From Gaiellaceae bacterium (GTDB lineage Bacteria; Actinomycetota; Thermoleophilia; Gaiellales; Gaiellaceae): a stretch of 64,000 bases of DNA. A program made the translations under genes and the position numbers. The notes under the pieces are model-generated. The model was not told the DNA's origin. It was given only the letters and a program-made list of their open reading frames with translations, and ran no database searches. This document shows, one piece after another, positions 1 to 7,077 of this stretch (the stretch's first letter is position 1; every line of letters begins with the position of its first letter). The stretch covers positions 1-64,000 of the forward strand of contig JAUJMY010000017.1 of NCBI GenBank assembly GCA_030446625.1. The letters are read 5' to 3'.

Positions 1-83
1 TCACCTCGGTCGACGAGCTCGACGCGGTGCCGGGCATCGGCCCGGCTCGGCTGGCGGCGCGGCGCGAGCTCGTCGCGCCCTGA
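1..83 (+). CDS. comEA: ComEA-like helix-hairpin-helix protein, C-terminal end (partial)
   Basis: Only the last 26 residues are in the window, read in the frame starting at base 3 and ending at a TGA at 81-83. They contain the hairpin signature VPGIGPARLAARR, typical of the helix-hairpin-helix DNA-binding domain at the end of ComEA, the extracellular DNA receptor of competence systems. ComEC follows at once, with the comEA stop overlapping a possible CTG start (CTGA at 80-83), as in the usual comEA-comEC operon. Other helix-hairpin-helix proteins share this motif, so the assignment rests partly on the neighbour. Confidence 0.7.
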   Translation, partial: TSVDELDAVPGIGPARLAARRELVAP

Positions 84-133
84 CCGAGCTCCTCCGCCGC
101 TGGGAGCCGCACCCGCTCGCGGCCGCGCGCTGC

Positions 134-1048
134 GTGGGCATGGCGGCGGCGACCGCCGCGCTCGGCGCGGCGCTGCTCGCCGCCGCGGCCGCGGCGGCGC
201 TCGCCGTCGCGGCGGTCCTCGCTCCGCGCGAGCTGCGGCTCCCGCTGCTCGCCGCCGCGCTCGCGCTCGCGGGGTGGGCGTGGTCGAGCGCGCGGCTCGA
301 CGCGCTCGACCGCAGCGGCCTCGTCGCGGAGGCGGGCGAAAGCGGGCGGGCGCGTGCCGTCGTCACCGGCCCCGCCCGTCGCGGCGCCTTCGCACTCCGG
401 GTCCCGGCGCGACTGACGCGCTTCGGGCGGCGCGCCGTCGACGAGCCGGTGCTGCTCGAGCTCCCGCTCTCGCGCCCGCCGGCGCAGGGGTCGATCCTCG
501 ACCTGATCGCGAAGATCGAGCTCCCGCGGCCGGCCGAAGACGGGTTCGACGAGCGGGCGTGGCTGCGCCGGCGCGGCGTCCACGTGGTCGTCTCCGGGAC
601 GAGCTGGCGCGTCGTCGGCCGCCGCGGCGGAGCGGCCGGGCTCGCGGATCGACTGCGGGCCCGCCTCGGGCGGACGATCGCGCCCGGCCTGACGCGCGAG
701 CGACGCGCAGTCGTGGCGGGGATAGTGCTGGGCGAGGACGAGGGGCTCTCGCCGGAGCTCCGCGACGCGTTTCGCGCCTCGGGGCTGTACCACCTCCTCT
801 GTCAGTTGCAAGTGTCCGTACAGGCGGGGCCGCCTAGACGAGCGGCCGAGGCGACAAGCCGCCCGCGCGGGCTCCCGTTGTGCGTGCTGCAGGGGACGCA
901 CCGTAAAGCAATAGACCGGCCGAGAGGCTTGGGAAGCACGGGGAAGGAAGCAGGGCGGCGTCAGAGGAGAGTCAGTCGTCTCGTCGTCCAAACGGCCACA
1001 GCCCCGGCAGGGGGTTGTCCTAGAACGTCCTTGAAAACCGTCTGGTGA
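134..1048 (+). pseudogene. comEC: ComEC/Rec2 DNA-uptake channel, 5' fragment interrupted by the mobile element
   Basis: This is the N-terminal part of the competence channel ComEC: hydrophobic N-terminal helices, the soluble OB-like segment, and the start of the competence domain ending in FRASGLYHLL. ComEC homology stops at base 799, where the element begins; the frame then runs about 80 codons into element DNA and stops at 1048. The missing part (LLAVSGQNVAFL onwards) is at 10725-12284. Joining the two across the shared CTCCT core (794-798 and 10725-10729) gives an uninterrupted frame of 740 codons counted from 134, the usual length for ComEC. A GTG at 134 is the first standard start. An in-frame CTG at 80, overlapping the comEA stop, adds a plausible 18-residue N-terminus and may be the real start. 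While the element is inserted no functional channel should be made. Confidence 0.85.
785..815. other. attL: left junction of the element in comEC
   Basis: comEC sequence on the left meets element sequence on the right. The last bases matching both ends are CTCCT at 794-798, which recurs at 10725-10729. The codons TAC CAC CTC CT| continue in frame into |G GCG GTG TCG at the other end, which fixes the crossover to within these five bases. A short shared core is typical of large serine recombinases. Confidence 0.75.
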
Positions 1049-1129
1049 GGAAGTCGGCGTAACCGAACCGTGGCGAAGCGCACGAGCGGCGCGGACCGAC
1101 AGCGGATTTGCAGGTGAATCGCGGACGGC

Positions 1130-1145
1130 TACCAACGTGTTGGTA
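1130..1145. promoter_or_regulatory. Palindrome, candidate operator
   Basis: TACCAAC and GTTGGTA are perfect 7-bp inverted repeats separated by GT. The site lies 70 bp upstream of the -35 of the left-end promoter, near the attachment site, and looks like a dimeric-regulator binding site. The regulator is unknown. Confidence 0.5.
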
Positions 1146-1214
1146 ACGGCGAGCTGGCGAAGCGCGCGAGGCGCGGATTTGCGGGCCTTCTTCACTGCCT
1201 GCTCTTGGCCGCGG

Positions 1215-1244
1215 TTGACGTTCGGCCACCGATGGGCGTACAGT
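1215..1244 (+). promoter_or_regulatory. sigma70-type promoter of the left-end cassette
   Basis: TTGACG at 1215-1220 and TACAGT at 1239-1244 are separated by 18 bp. This is the clearest two-box promoter in the element and reads towards the three small genes beginning at 1353. Confidence 0.6.
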
Positions 1245-1251
1245 CGGACCC

Positions 1252-1272
1252 ATGCTGGACTGGACCCAGCAT
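1252..1272 (+). promoter_or_regulatory. Leader hairpin
   Basis: ATGCTGG (1252-1258) and CCAGCAT (1266-1272) form a 7-bp stem with a 7-nt loop, starting just downstream of the predicted transcription start. It could be an operator or a leader structure. Confidence 0.45.
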
Positions 1273-1352
1273 CCTCAGGTGTTACGTTCCGCGCGGCCTC
1301 CCGGCCGGCGGTCCAGTCGTCGCGTCGGGGGGCCTTTGCGCTAGGAGGCACC

Positions 1353-1670
1353 ATGCTTGTGAAGGACCCGGAGCAGCTCACGCTCCCGACCGAGGCCGAG
1401 CTCGAGGCCGCAATCGACGCGCTCGCTGATGTCGTCGACCGGCTCGCGGAGATCGGGTACGCCGTGAAGGCGCTCGTGAACATCAGCGACGACCCGACCG
1501 CGGCGAAGAAGCTGCCTGCCTACCCGTCGCTGGAGGACATCGGCCGGCTCGCCATCTTCGCCCCGAGAGCGAACAGCTACATCGACGAGGCGTTGGGCTT
1601 CCTCAGCAACATCAGCCCGGAGTACCTGTGGGACCTGTCCGACCTGCGTGTGACGGCTCGCCGTGCCTGA
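1353..1670 (+). CDS. Hypothetical protein, first gene of the left-end cassette
   Basis: The 105-residue product starts at ATG 1353 behind a strong ribosome site AGGAGG at 1343-1348. It is mostly helical and acidic in its first half (many Glu, Asp, Leu and Ala) and shows no domain I recognise, no signal peptide and no membrane segment. It follows its own promoter (1215-1244) and overlaps the next gene by 8 bp, so the three genes 1353-2256 form one short operon that ends at the terminator 2314-2343. Its location next to the attachment site is where temperate phages and satellites often carry accessory genes. The function is unknown. Confidence 0.7.
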   Translation: MLVKDPEQLTLPTEAELEAAIDALADVVDRLAEIGYAVKALVNISDDPTAAKKLPAYPSLEDIGRLAIFAPRANSYIDEALGFLSNISPEYLWDLSDLRVTARRA

Positions 1671-1932
1671 GTCCACGGTCACGATCAACAAGGAAACCCT
1701 CGACGAGGTACTCGTCACGGTTGGCGCTGTCAGCACGTTCCTCGCGCGCATCGCGAACAGCGACACGGACATCACCCTCCGGCTCGACGAGGCGTGGGGA
1801 AACCTCCTCGCGGCGACCGGAGACATGTCGGATGAGCGTGTGGAAGAGCTCAGCAACCGGGACGCGGCACTCGCGGACGCGTGGCTTCTCGAAGCGGCGC
1901 ATCGCGGAAAGAGAGCGCCGGCGCATGCCTGA
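1663..1932 (+). CDS. Hypothetical protein, second gene of the left-end cassette
   Basis: The 89-residue product starts at GTG 1663, inside the end of the preceding gene, which suggests coupled translation. It begins with a beta-like segment (STVTINKETLDEVLVTV) followed by helical, acidic sequence and a basic C-terminus. No known domain is visible. It belongs to the same operon as its neighbours. A shorter product is possible, but the overlap supports this start. Confidence 0.6.
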   Translation: MPESTVTINKETLDEVLVTVGAVSTFLARIANSDTDITLRLDEAWGNLLAATGDMSDERVEELSNRDAALADAWLLEAAHRGKRAPAHA

Positions 1933-1971
1933 CGGCAGCAAGATCCCTGACGAGCAGGAAGGAGGAGGACG

Positions 1972-2256
1972 GTGACAACGGAGGAGTTCACGCCCCGCGA
2001 GCTCGGTCTGCTCGCCGGAGCTCGTTGGGCTGACGGTTCGCTCGAGAAGGGCGACGTCGAGCGAGTGAGGATGGTCGGCGACGACGACATAGGCCCCAAG
2101 CTGTACGACGAGATCATGGCGCTCGGTTTCCGTGAGCGACTCACCGAGTTCTCGGACCCGGAAGCCGCTGAGCTCGAGTTCTGGCGTGGCTTCGCTCACG
2201 GTGCCCGTGGCTCTCTCGTCCAGAACGAGATCGGCCGCCTCGCGAGATCAAACTGA
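1972..2256 (+). CDS. Hypothetical protein, third gene of the left-end cassette
   Basis: The 94-residue product starts at GTG 1972 behind the ribosome site GGAGGAGG at 1961-1968. It is acidic with scattered aromatic residues (WADGS, EFWRGFAHG) and no domain I recognise. The gene ends 58 bp before an intrinsic terminator, closing the cassette. As a small soluble protein encoded beside an attachment site it could be a superinfection or defence factor, but nothing in the sequence shows this. Confidence 0.65.
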   Translation: MTTEEFTPRELGLLAGARWADGSLEKGDVERVRMVGDDDIGPKLYDEIMALGFRERLTEFSDPEAAELEFWRGFAHGARGSLVQNEIGRLARSN

Positions 2257-2313
2257 ACCGTTTGGGCCAGGAGTAGGCCACGGGAACTGCCCAACGCCGT
2301 TGGACACTTAGAC

Positions 2314-2343
2314 AGAAAAGCCCCGCTAGTACGGGGCTTTTCT
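2314..2343. terminator. Bidirectional intrinsic terminator
   Basis: AGAAAAGCCCCG and CGGGGCTTTTCT pair perfectly over 12 bp around a 6-nt loop (2326-2331). The A-run on one side and T-run on the other allow termination in both directions, between the rightward cassette and the leftward operon that end here. Confidence 0.9.
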
Positions 2344-2349
2344 CTTGGC

Positions 2350-2697
2350 TTACGAGAGCAGGCCCTCTCGCCGCCACCGCCGCATCGTGCGGCGTGAGGA
2401 GTTCGGGCCCTTCGGCATCGTCTCCATCAGCCGCTGCGCACGCTCCCTGAGCTCGTCGAGCGAGCTGTCCCACTCCTCCTCCGTAGGCGCCTCATCGCAC
2501 GCCTGCTCGGCGATCGCTCGCGGTGTTGAGTCCTCGAGCAGCGCCCGAGCGGTGACGACGGCCTCGTGCAGCCGCCTCAGCACGTCGCGGAACTCCGCCG
2601 GCGGGAGGTAGCCCACGAGCATCACCGCGGCCGCGTTCTCGACCGAGGCAGCGGCCATCTCGAAGCCGCGCACCGCCTCCTGCTCGTCAGCCGTCAT
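2350..2697 (-). CDS. Small helical protein at the end of the tape-measure operon
   Basis: The 115-residue product starts at ATG 2697, overlapping the stop of the tape-measure gene by 4 bp (ATGA). It is strongly helical and acidic, with a basic tail (RRTMRRWRREG). No domain is recognised. It is the last gene of the leftward operon and ends a few bases from the bidirectional terminator. In phages, genes right after the tape measure often encode distal tail parts, but this protein is too small and too generic to be assigned. Confidence 0.65.
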   Translation of the reverse strand: MTADEQEAVRGFEMAAASVENAAAVMLVGYLPPAEFRDVLRRLHEAVVTARALLEDSTPRAIAEQACDEAPTEEEWDSSLDELRERAQRLMETMPKGPNSSRRTMRRWRREGLLS

Positions 2698-4682
2698 CGG
2701 AAGGCGAGCCTGCGCGAGACAGCGGCGCCGAGGAGCTCGAGGTCGATGCCGTCGTTGAGGTGGACGTCGCCGTGGAAGTGAACGCCTGCGGCCTCGCGCG
2801 GGCCGACGATGCGCTCCGGCTTGCCGGTGTTGTTGATCGCGAGCGTTGCTCCCGGCTGGAGCCAGCCGCCCTTGTCGAAGGTGGAGACGTGCAGGTGGTC
2901 GTAGGGGCCGTGGCCGGGAACGCCGCGCCAGCCGATCCAGCGCACGGCCGGGTTGCCGGCGAGCCAAGAGGCGATGCGGTCGAAGAGCGCGATGGAGGCG
3001 GGCGACCAGCCGGTGGCGGGGACGATGTCGAACGCCTTGCCGGTCAGGTGGTCGGAGTTCGGTGCGCCCCCGATGGAGCGGTTGTGCTCGGGCGAGCGGT
3101 AGCCGGAGCTCATCAGCACGTTGCCGAACGTCGAGCGCACCTGCCCGAGAAGCGCAGCCGTGTGATGGTGCAGGCCGCCCGTCGCCGCCCCCGTCGCCGC
3201 GTACTTCGGCCGCATCCGCTCCGCGATGGCGGCGTTCAGGCCAGCCGCGACATCGCCGGAGCCGAGGCCGGGAATCTTGCCGATCAGGCCGCCGACCTTG
3301 TCGGCGAGCCCCTTCAGCGCCGCGAGAATCCGGCCGGGCAACTTGACGAAGAACTCAGCGATCTCGTCGACGATGTTGTCCTTGATCCAGTTGCGGATCT
3401 TCGTGAACGGGGCCATCAGCGCCGCCTTGGCGTGCGGCCAGCCGAGCTCGAACGCCTCCCTGAGACGCCCGGGCATCCCGGTGAAGAACCCCACGATGCC
3501 GTCGATGCGCCCGCCGATCCAGTTGCGCAGCGACGTGAACTTGCCCCCGAGGTCCTCGACGAAGCCGGAGACGGCCGGCCAGACCGTGTTCATGAAGAAC
3601 CCGACCACCGCCCCGACCTTGCCGCGAATGCTCTCCCACGCCCCGGTGACGATCTCGCGGAACGTCTCGGACCGCTTCCACGCGATCACGGCGGCTGCCG
3701 CGAGTGCGGCCAGTCCGACGACGACGAGCCCGATCGGGTTCGCGGTGAGCGCGGCGTTCAGCAACCACTGCGCGGCGGTGTAGCCGGCGGTGACGGCGGT
3801 GGCGATCGCCTTCGCGGCCGTGACGGCCTTCGTCGCCACCGAGACGCCGAGCAGGACTGCGGAGAGGCCCGCGAGGGCACCGACAGCCAGTTTGGTCGCG
3901 CCGGTGTTGTCAGCCATGAAGTTGGTCGCAACCCTGAGAGCACCCTGGTAGGTCTTCATCACCGGCAGCAAGCCCTGCCCGAGCGTCGCCTGCTGATTGT
4001 CCGTCGCAGCCGCATTGATCCGCTGCGCATTCGCGAGTTCGCCGGACGTGTTCTTGAAGTCCCCGGCCACCTTGTTCGTCTGCGCCATGATCAGCGCGAG
4101 CCGCGCCTGTGCCTTGTCGTTCGCGTCGATCTCCTTCTCCGACTCGGCGAGGCCCATCGCCATCGCCCGCGCCTTAACCGCTGCGTCGCTCAGCCCGACA
4201 CCGAACCGCTCAAGCGGGTCGGCCTCACCGCGCAAGCCCGCCTGAACCGCCCCGAGTGCCTCGCTGACGTCGACGTTGAAGACGGAGGCCATGTCGGCGG
4301 CCCGCTTCGCCAGGCCGACCGACGCCTTTGCCGCCTGGTCGGCGGAGAAGCCGGTGTTGATCAACGACGCGCCTACCGGCGTGACGAGCTCGTTCAGCTG
4401 CCGCATCGACAGGCCCGCCTCTTTCGCGGCGACCTTGCCGAAGGCCAGGATCTGAGTCCCCGCCTTGCCGAAGACGACGTTGACGGCGTTGATCGACTCG
4501 TTCAGCCCCGAAGCCTCATCGACCGCCTTCTTTGCCCCGACGGCGAGCCCACCGGCGATCGCGACGCCCGCCGCGCCGGCTGCCTTCTGAAAGCCGGACA
4601 GCTTCCGGTTCGTGCGGTCCATCGCGTGCTCGAAGTCACGCGCGTCCCCGACAATCTCGATGGTGAGAGCCCGCCTACCCAT
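2694..4682 (-). CDS. Short tail tape-measure protein with a C-terminal M15-type peptidase domain
   Basis: The product has 662 residues from ATG 4682, which overlaps the stop of the upstream gene (ATGA). Residues 1-250 match tape-measure proteins: repeated helical Ala/Gly-rich sequence with LTIEIVGDARDFEHAMDRT at the start and a conserved SVFNVDVSEALGAVQAGLRG segment. Residues 260-335 hold hydrophobic helices. Residues 360-470 contain amphipathic repeats built on FTGMPGRL and FVKLPGRI. Residues 505-600 form a D-Ala-D-Ala carboxypeptidase-like (M15) domain with zinc-site residues in SDHLTGKAFDI and a terminal HLHVS. In phages such proteins set tail length and can open the cell wall during entry. 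Here no tail-tube, capsid or portal genes accompany it. At 662 residues it is short for a siphovirus tape measure. Confidence 0.85.
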   Translation of the reverse strand: MGRRALTIEIVGDARDFEHAMDRTNRKLSGFQKAAGAAGVAIAGGLAVGAKKAVDEASGLNESINAVNVVFGKAGTQILAFGKVAAKEAGLSMRQLNELVTPVGASLINTGFSADQAAKASVGLAKRAADMASVFNVDVSEALGAVQAGLRGEADPLERFGVGLSDAAVKARAMAMGLAESEKEIDANDKAQARLALIMAQTNKVAGDFKNTSGELANAQRINAAATDNQQATLGQGLLPVMKTYQGALRVATNFMADNTGATKLAVGALAGLSAVLLGVSVATKAVTAAKAIATAVTAGYTAAQWLLNAALTANPIGLVVVGLAALAAAAVIAWKRSETFREIVTGAWESIRGKVGAVVGFFMNTVWPAVSGFVEDLGGKFTSLRNWIGGRIDGIVGFFTGMPGRLREAFELGWPHAKAALMAPFTKIRNWIKDNIVDEIAEFFVKLPGRILAALKGLADKVGGLIGKIPGLGSGDVAAGLNAAIAERMRPKYAATGAATGGLHHHTAALLGQVRSTFGNVLMSSGYRSPEHNRSIGGAPNSDHLTGKAFDIVPATGWSPASIALFDRIASWLAGNPAVRWIGWRGVPGHGPYDHLHVSTFDKGGWLQPGATLAINNTGKPERIVGPREAAGVHFHGDVHLNDGIDLELLGAAVSRRLAFR

Positions 4683-4975
4683 CAGGCCCGCTCCCTCTCG
4701 CGTGCCCGGAGCTGTGCGGCGGGGCTCGGAGCGACGATCGCGTCGAACACGGCCTCGGTGGGCCTGCCGACACGCGGCCTCGTCACCGCCTCGCGCATCT
4801 TGTCGGCGTGCTTCTCGGCGGACTGCAACATGCGGAGCAACGGATGGGTCTGCACGCCTCCGCGCGGCCCCGTGAGCAGGACGGGCTCGCCTTCGGCCTC
4901 CCACTGCCCGCGAATCAGCTCTACGCGGCTGAGAGCGTCCTCGTAGATGCGCTCGGCGTCTTCCAGCGGAGTCAC
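4682..4975 (-). CDS. P27-like terminase small subunit candidate
   Basis: The 97-residue product starts at GTG 4975, overlapping the HNH gene stop (GTGA), and ends in a 4-bp overlap with the tape-measure gene. The central segment HPLLRMLQSAEKHADKMREA, followed by VGRPTEAV, resembles the pattern of P27-family small terminases, DNA-recognition subunits of phage packaging motors. The gene just upstream is an HNH endonuclease, a common neighbour of small terminases. No large terminase follows. In satellites a lone small terminase can redirect helper packaging; that role here is inference. It could alternatively be a tail-assembly protein given its place before the tape measure. Confidence 0.45.
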   Translation of the reverse strand: MTPLEDAERIYEDALSRVELIRGQWEAEGEPVLLTGPRGGVQTHPLLRMLQSAEKHADKMREAVTRPRVGRPTEAVFDAIVAPSPAAQLRARERERA

Positions 4976-5370
4976 TGCGACCCCGCCTGAACGTCGAAAA
5001 ACGCGCCTTGTTCGGAAAGCATGCTTGCGCGGGGAACGCGGGCGGTTACCCCCGCGGGGTGTACCGGGGTCAGCGAGCGGCGGCCGTGGCGCGAGTTGCA
5101 CGATCGACAGCGCGTCTCGGCGTTCGCTTCGTCCATCGCTCCGCCGTCCTGGAGCGGGACGAGGTAGTCGAGCGTCAGGTCTTCGCCGGTGCCGCAGTCG
5201 AGGCAGCGGTAGCCGTCACGACGGAAGACGCGGGCCCGGAGCCGTGCGTGCTTCGACGTGCGATGTGCCTTGCGGTGCGGCTGTTGGTTGCGTGTCGCCT
5301 CGTACGCACGCCGGCAGCCGCAGCTCTCGCCCGCGACGACGATGCCGTGCACGCGGCAGACGCTTGCCAT
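4972..5370 (-). CDS. HNH endonuclease-like protein with an altered active site
   Basis: The 132-residue product starts at ATG 5370. The first third is basic, with an N-terminal CRVHG...CGC cysteine cluster. The HNH fold follows: two zinc knuckles (CLDCG and CRSCNSRHG) surround LTLDYLVPLQDGG. In active HNH enzymes this segment normally reads D-H-(I/L)-x-P; here the general-base histidine is a tyrosine (TAC instead of CAC), so nuclease activity is doubtful. HNH proteins next to terminase genes assist packaging cleavage in many phages. The neighbours on both sides overlap or nearly touch, so it is one operon. The tyrosine could be a sequence error of one base. Confidence 0.75.
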   Translation of the reverse strand: MASVCRVHGIVVAGESCGCRRAYEATRNQQPHRKAHRTSKHARLRARVFRRDGYRCLDCGTGEDLTLDYLVPLQDGGAMDEANAETRCRSCNSRHGRRSLTPVHPAGVTARVPRASMLSEQGAFFDVQAGSQ

Positions 5371-5375
5371 CGGGC

Positions 5376-5648
5376 TCACGGCTGCGCGGGTTCCTCCTCG
5401 ACGCCCGCGAACTTCTCCCGCTGTTCGTTCGCCCTCAGTGCTGCGGCGCGCGGCGAGCCGGTCTGCTCGGCGAGCTTCGCGTCCGTCTCCGGTGTTGGCG
5501 CGTCGGGCGGAGTCTGGAGCGAGTAGTTCTCGTTCGGCGTCGGGTCGGTCTTCGTGCCGACGAAGCCCTGCGCCGTGATCGCGTCCATCCGCTCCTGCAC
5601 CTCCGCGGCGCCGGAATCGTCGAGCGGCTTGCTCTTCTTGTCCGTCAC
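5376..5648 (-). CDS. Hypothetical small acidic phage protein
   Basis: The 90-residue product starts at GTG 5648 behind a GGAGGTGG ribosome site. It is hydrophilic, rich in Pro, Glu, Thr and Lys, and probably largely disordered. No domain is visible. It lies in the leftward operon, overlapping the gene before it by 4 bp. The function is unknown. Confidence 0.6.
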   Translation of the reverse strand: MTDKKSKPLDDSGAAEVQERMDAITAQGFVGTKTDPTPNENYSLQTPPDAPTPETDAKLAEQTGSPRAAALRANEQREKFAGVEEEPAQP

Positions 5649-5911
5649 TGTCCACCTCCGTGTTGGGTCGGCCTCTGCCCTGGCGCGAGCGCGGGGCTCA
5701 GGTGATGTGCGTTCGCCTCGTCGACGCCGCGCGCAGCCGCATCGCGCAACTCGTCGTTAACGCTCGGCTCCGCGAACCTCGGGTAGACGTCCTTCCGGCC
5801 GTAGCCGCCGTCTGCGCCGTTCGGCCGGTACTCGGGCTCGTCTACGTCGACCGGCTCCTGCGCCGGCTGACGCCGGAGGACGCGATTCATGAACGAGCGG
5901 CCGTCAGGCAT
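5645..5911 (-). CDS. Hypothetical small phage protein
   Basis: The 88-residue product starts at ATG 5911 inside the end of the coiled-coil gene and overlaps the next gene by 4 bp. The sequence is polar with the stretch EYRPNGADGGYGRKDVYPRF and a His/Gln-rich tail. No domain is recognised. The chain of overlaps makes translation likely even though the composition is uninformative. Confidence 0.55.
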   Translation of the reverse strand: MPDGRSFMNRVLRRQPAQEPVDVDEPEYRPNGADGGYGRKDVYPRFAEPSVNDELRDAAARGVDEANAHHLSPALAPGQRPTQHGGGQ

Positions 5912-6557
5912 TGACGTACGCACCCGGAGGACGAGGGCTGAGCGGCTGCGAGTGCAGCGCGGGCGGTGCGGGTTCCGGGGGCTGTGCGTCGGCACGGAGC
6001 GCGGCGATGACGCCTTCCCAACCCATCGGCTCACCGTGCAGCCGGAGCTCGTGCAGCGGGCGATGCCGGACGATGTAGCGAGCCGGGAAGCCGCGGAGCC
6101 AGGTCAGGAGCGCCTGCCGCTCCGCGATCGTGCCGCGCGCCGCGGCGAGAGCTTCGACGGCCTCGACGTACTGCCGCTGCGCAGCCTCGAGCCGCTTCTC
6201 GGCGTCCCGCTGCCACTCGGCGCGGTGTTCCTCGACGACGCCGGCGACGACGTTCTCCGTCTCCCCGATCGCGAACTCGAGCGCGGCGATGCGCTCGGTG
6301 GCCGCGGCGAGTTCGGCGTCGAGCTTCGCTACCCGGTCCGCCCTCGGCTCGCGCGTGCCGGCGCGGAGAGCCTCGGCGAGTGCGCGGCGGTCTTCGAGTG
6401 CCGCCTGCTCCCGCTTTGCGCGGAGGTCGTAGAAGTTCTGGCGCGCGGTCCGCAGTTCTCCGTTCAGCCGTTCCAGCGTCGCGCGCTCGCGCTCGAGCGG
6501 CTGCCAAGACGTAGCCGGAATCTCCAGCGCGATGCGCTTGCCTCGCAGGTCTTCCAT
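5904..6557 (-). CDS. Coiled-coil phage protein
   Basis: The 217-residue product starts at ATG 6557 behind the ribosome site GAGGAGG, which lies within the last codons of the excisionase-like gene. Residues 20-150 form a long coiled coil (alternating Leu/Ala with Glu, Arg and Lys). Residues 160-185 are a more compact segment (WLRGFPARYIVRHRPLHEL), and the tail is Pro-rich. Phage scaffolds, head-tail proteins and DNA-binding factors can look like this, so I do not assign a function. It is the second gene of the leftward operon. Confidence 0.65.
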   Translation of the reverse strand: MEDLRGKRIALEIPATSWQPLERERATLERLNGELRTARQNFYDLRAKREQAALEDRRALAEALRAGTREPRADRVAKLDAELAAATERIAALEFAIGETENVVAGVVEEHRAEWQRDAEKRLEAAQRQYVEAVEALAAARGTIAERQALLTWLRGFPARYIVRHRPLHELRLHGEPMGWEGVIAALRADAQPPEPAPPALHSQPLSPRPPGAYVNA

Positions 6558-6560
6558 GTC

Positions 6561-6848
6561 CTAGTCCTCCTCGTTATGTGAGTGGGCCGCGCGCAGCGGA
6601 CGCGCGAGGCAGTCGCCATCCGCCGCTGCGCTGGCCCCGTTCTCGCTGACGTTCCCGTCGCCAGCGAGACTTGTGAAGCGTTCGAGCTCGGCACCAGGGA
6701 TGCGGAGTGGGCGCCCCTCGCCGAGCCGCACCGCCTCGAGTGCGCCGCTGTTGATCCAGCGGTAGACGGTTAACCGCGAGACGCGAAGCGCCAGCGCAGC
6801 CTCTTTCACGGTGTACAGCCTCGGAAGCGGTGTAACGGCAGTAGTCAT
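6561..6848 (-). CDS. Excisionase-like MerR/HTH_17 DNA-binding protein
   Basis: The 95-residue product starts at ATG 6848. Residues 10-55 are a winged helix of the excisionase type: LYTVKEAALALRVSRLTVYR, then WINSGALEAVRLGEGRPLRIP. Such proteins act as recombination directionality factors or as small repressors. It is the first gene of the leftward operon and faces the sigma-like gene across a repeat-rich control region. It is therefore a good candidate for switching the integrase from insertion to excision. A general phage regulator is the alternative. Confidence 0.75.
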   Translation of the reverse strand: MTTAVTPLPRLYTVKEAALALRVSRLTVYRWINSGALEAVRLGEGRPLRIPGAELERFTSLAGDGNVSENGASAAADGDCLARPLRAAHSHNEED

Positions 6849-7077
6849 GCGTTCGCTCTAGTTATCGGCCAGCCGCAGGCGCGCGGGGCCGTGGACGAAC
6901 GCACGACAAAGCCTCCGAGGTGTCCGCGAGGTGTCTGCCGGCGGAATCGCCGCGGTGCGTGACCGCGGTTACCCCTCCGGTATCGACAGGCTCACGGGCT
7001 CGGAGGCACGAACAACTCTAGCGCCGACCGCTCCACCCCGTACGCTCTGCATACGTGTATAGCCGTTATGCAGAGCG
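6849..7077. promoter_or_regulatory. Divergent control region of the element
   Basis: This gap separates the leftward and rightward operons and holds three repeats. CGAGGTGTC occurs twice with an 11-bp period (6916-6924 and 6927-6935). CCGCGGT (6950-6956) and ACCGCGG (6962-6968) form an inverted repeat with a 5-bp spacer. A longer inverted repeat lies at 7043-7077. The arrangement resembles the operator region of a temperate phage switch, although no classical repressor gene was found. Confidence 0.6.
7043..7077. promoter_or_regulatory. 11-bp inverted repeat abutting the sigma-like gene
   Basis: CGCTCTGCATA (7043-7053) and TATGCAGAGCG (7067-7077) are perfect inverted arms around 13 nt. The right arm ends one base before the GTG start at 7078, so a protein bound here, or an RNA stem, would block transcription or translation of that gene. 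Confidence 0.65.

Larger units (their letters stand above)
799..1352. other. Left-end non-coding region of the element
   Basis: About 550 bp without a convincing gene. Open frames here have no recognisable features. The stretch holds an imperfect direct repeat (GGCGAAGCGC... near 1072 and near 1155, each followed by GCGGATTTGC), a 16-bp palindrome at 1130-1145, a sigma70-type promoter at 1215-1244 and a hairpin at 1252-1272. In the excised circle this region would lie directly upstream of the integrase gene. Confidence 0.6.

Noticed and set aside
900-1060. Possible degenerate tRNA near a CTTGAAAAC anticodon-like loop at the left end of the element
   Set aside because: No acceptor stem or T arm can be paired around it, and the apparent anticodon stem has only three pairs.
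2760-4946. Long plus-strand open frame antisense to the tape-measure gene
   Set aside because: Composition is that of an antisense shadow in GC-rich DNA; the tape-measure protein on the other strand has clear domains.
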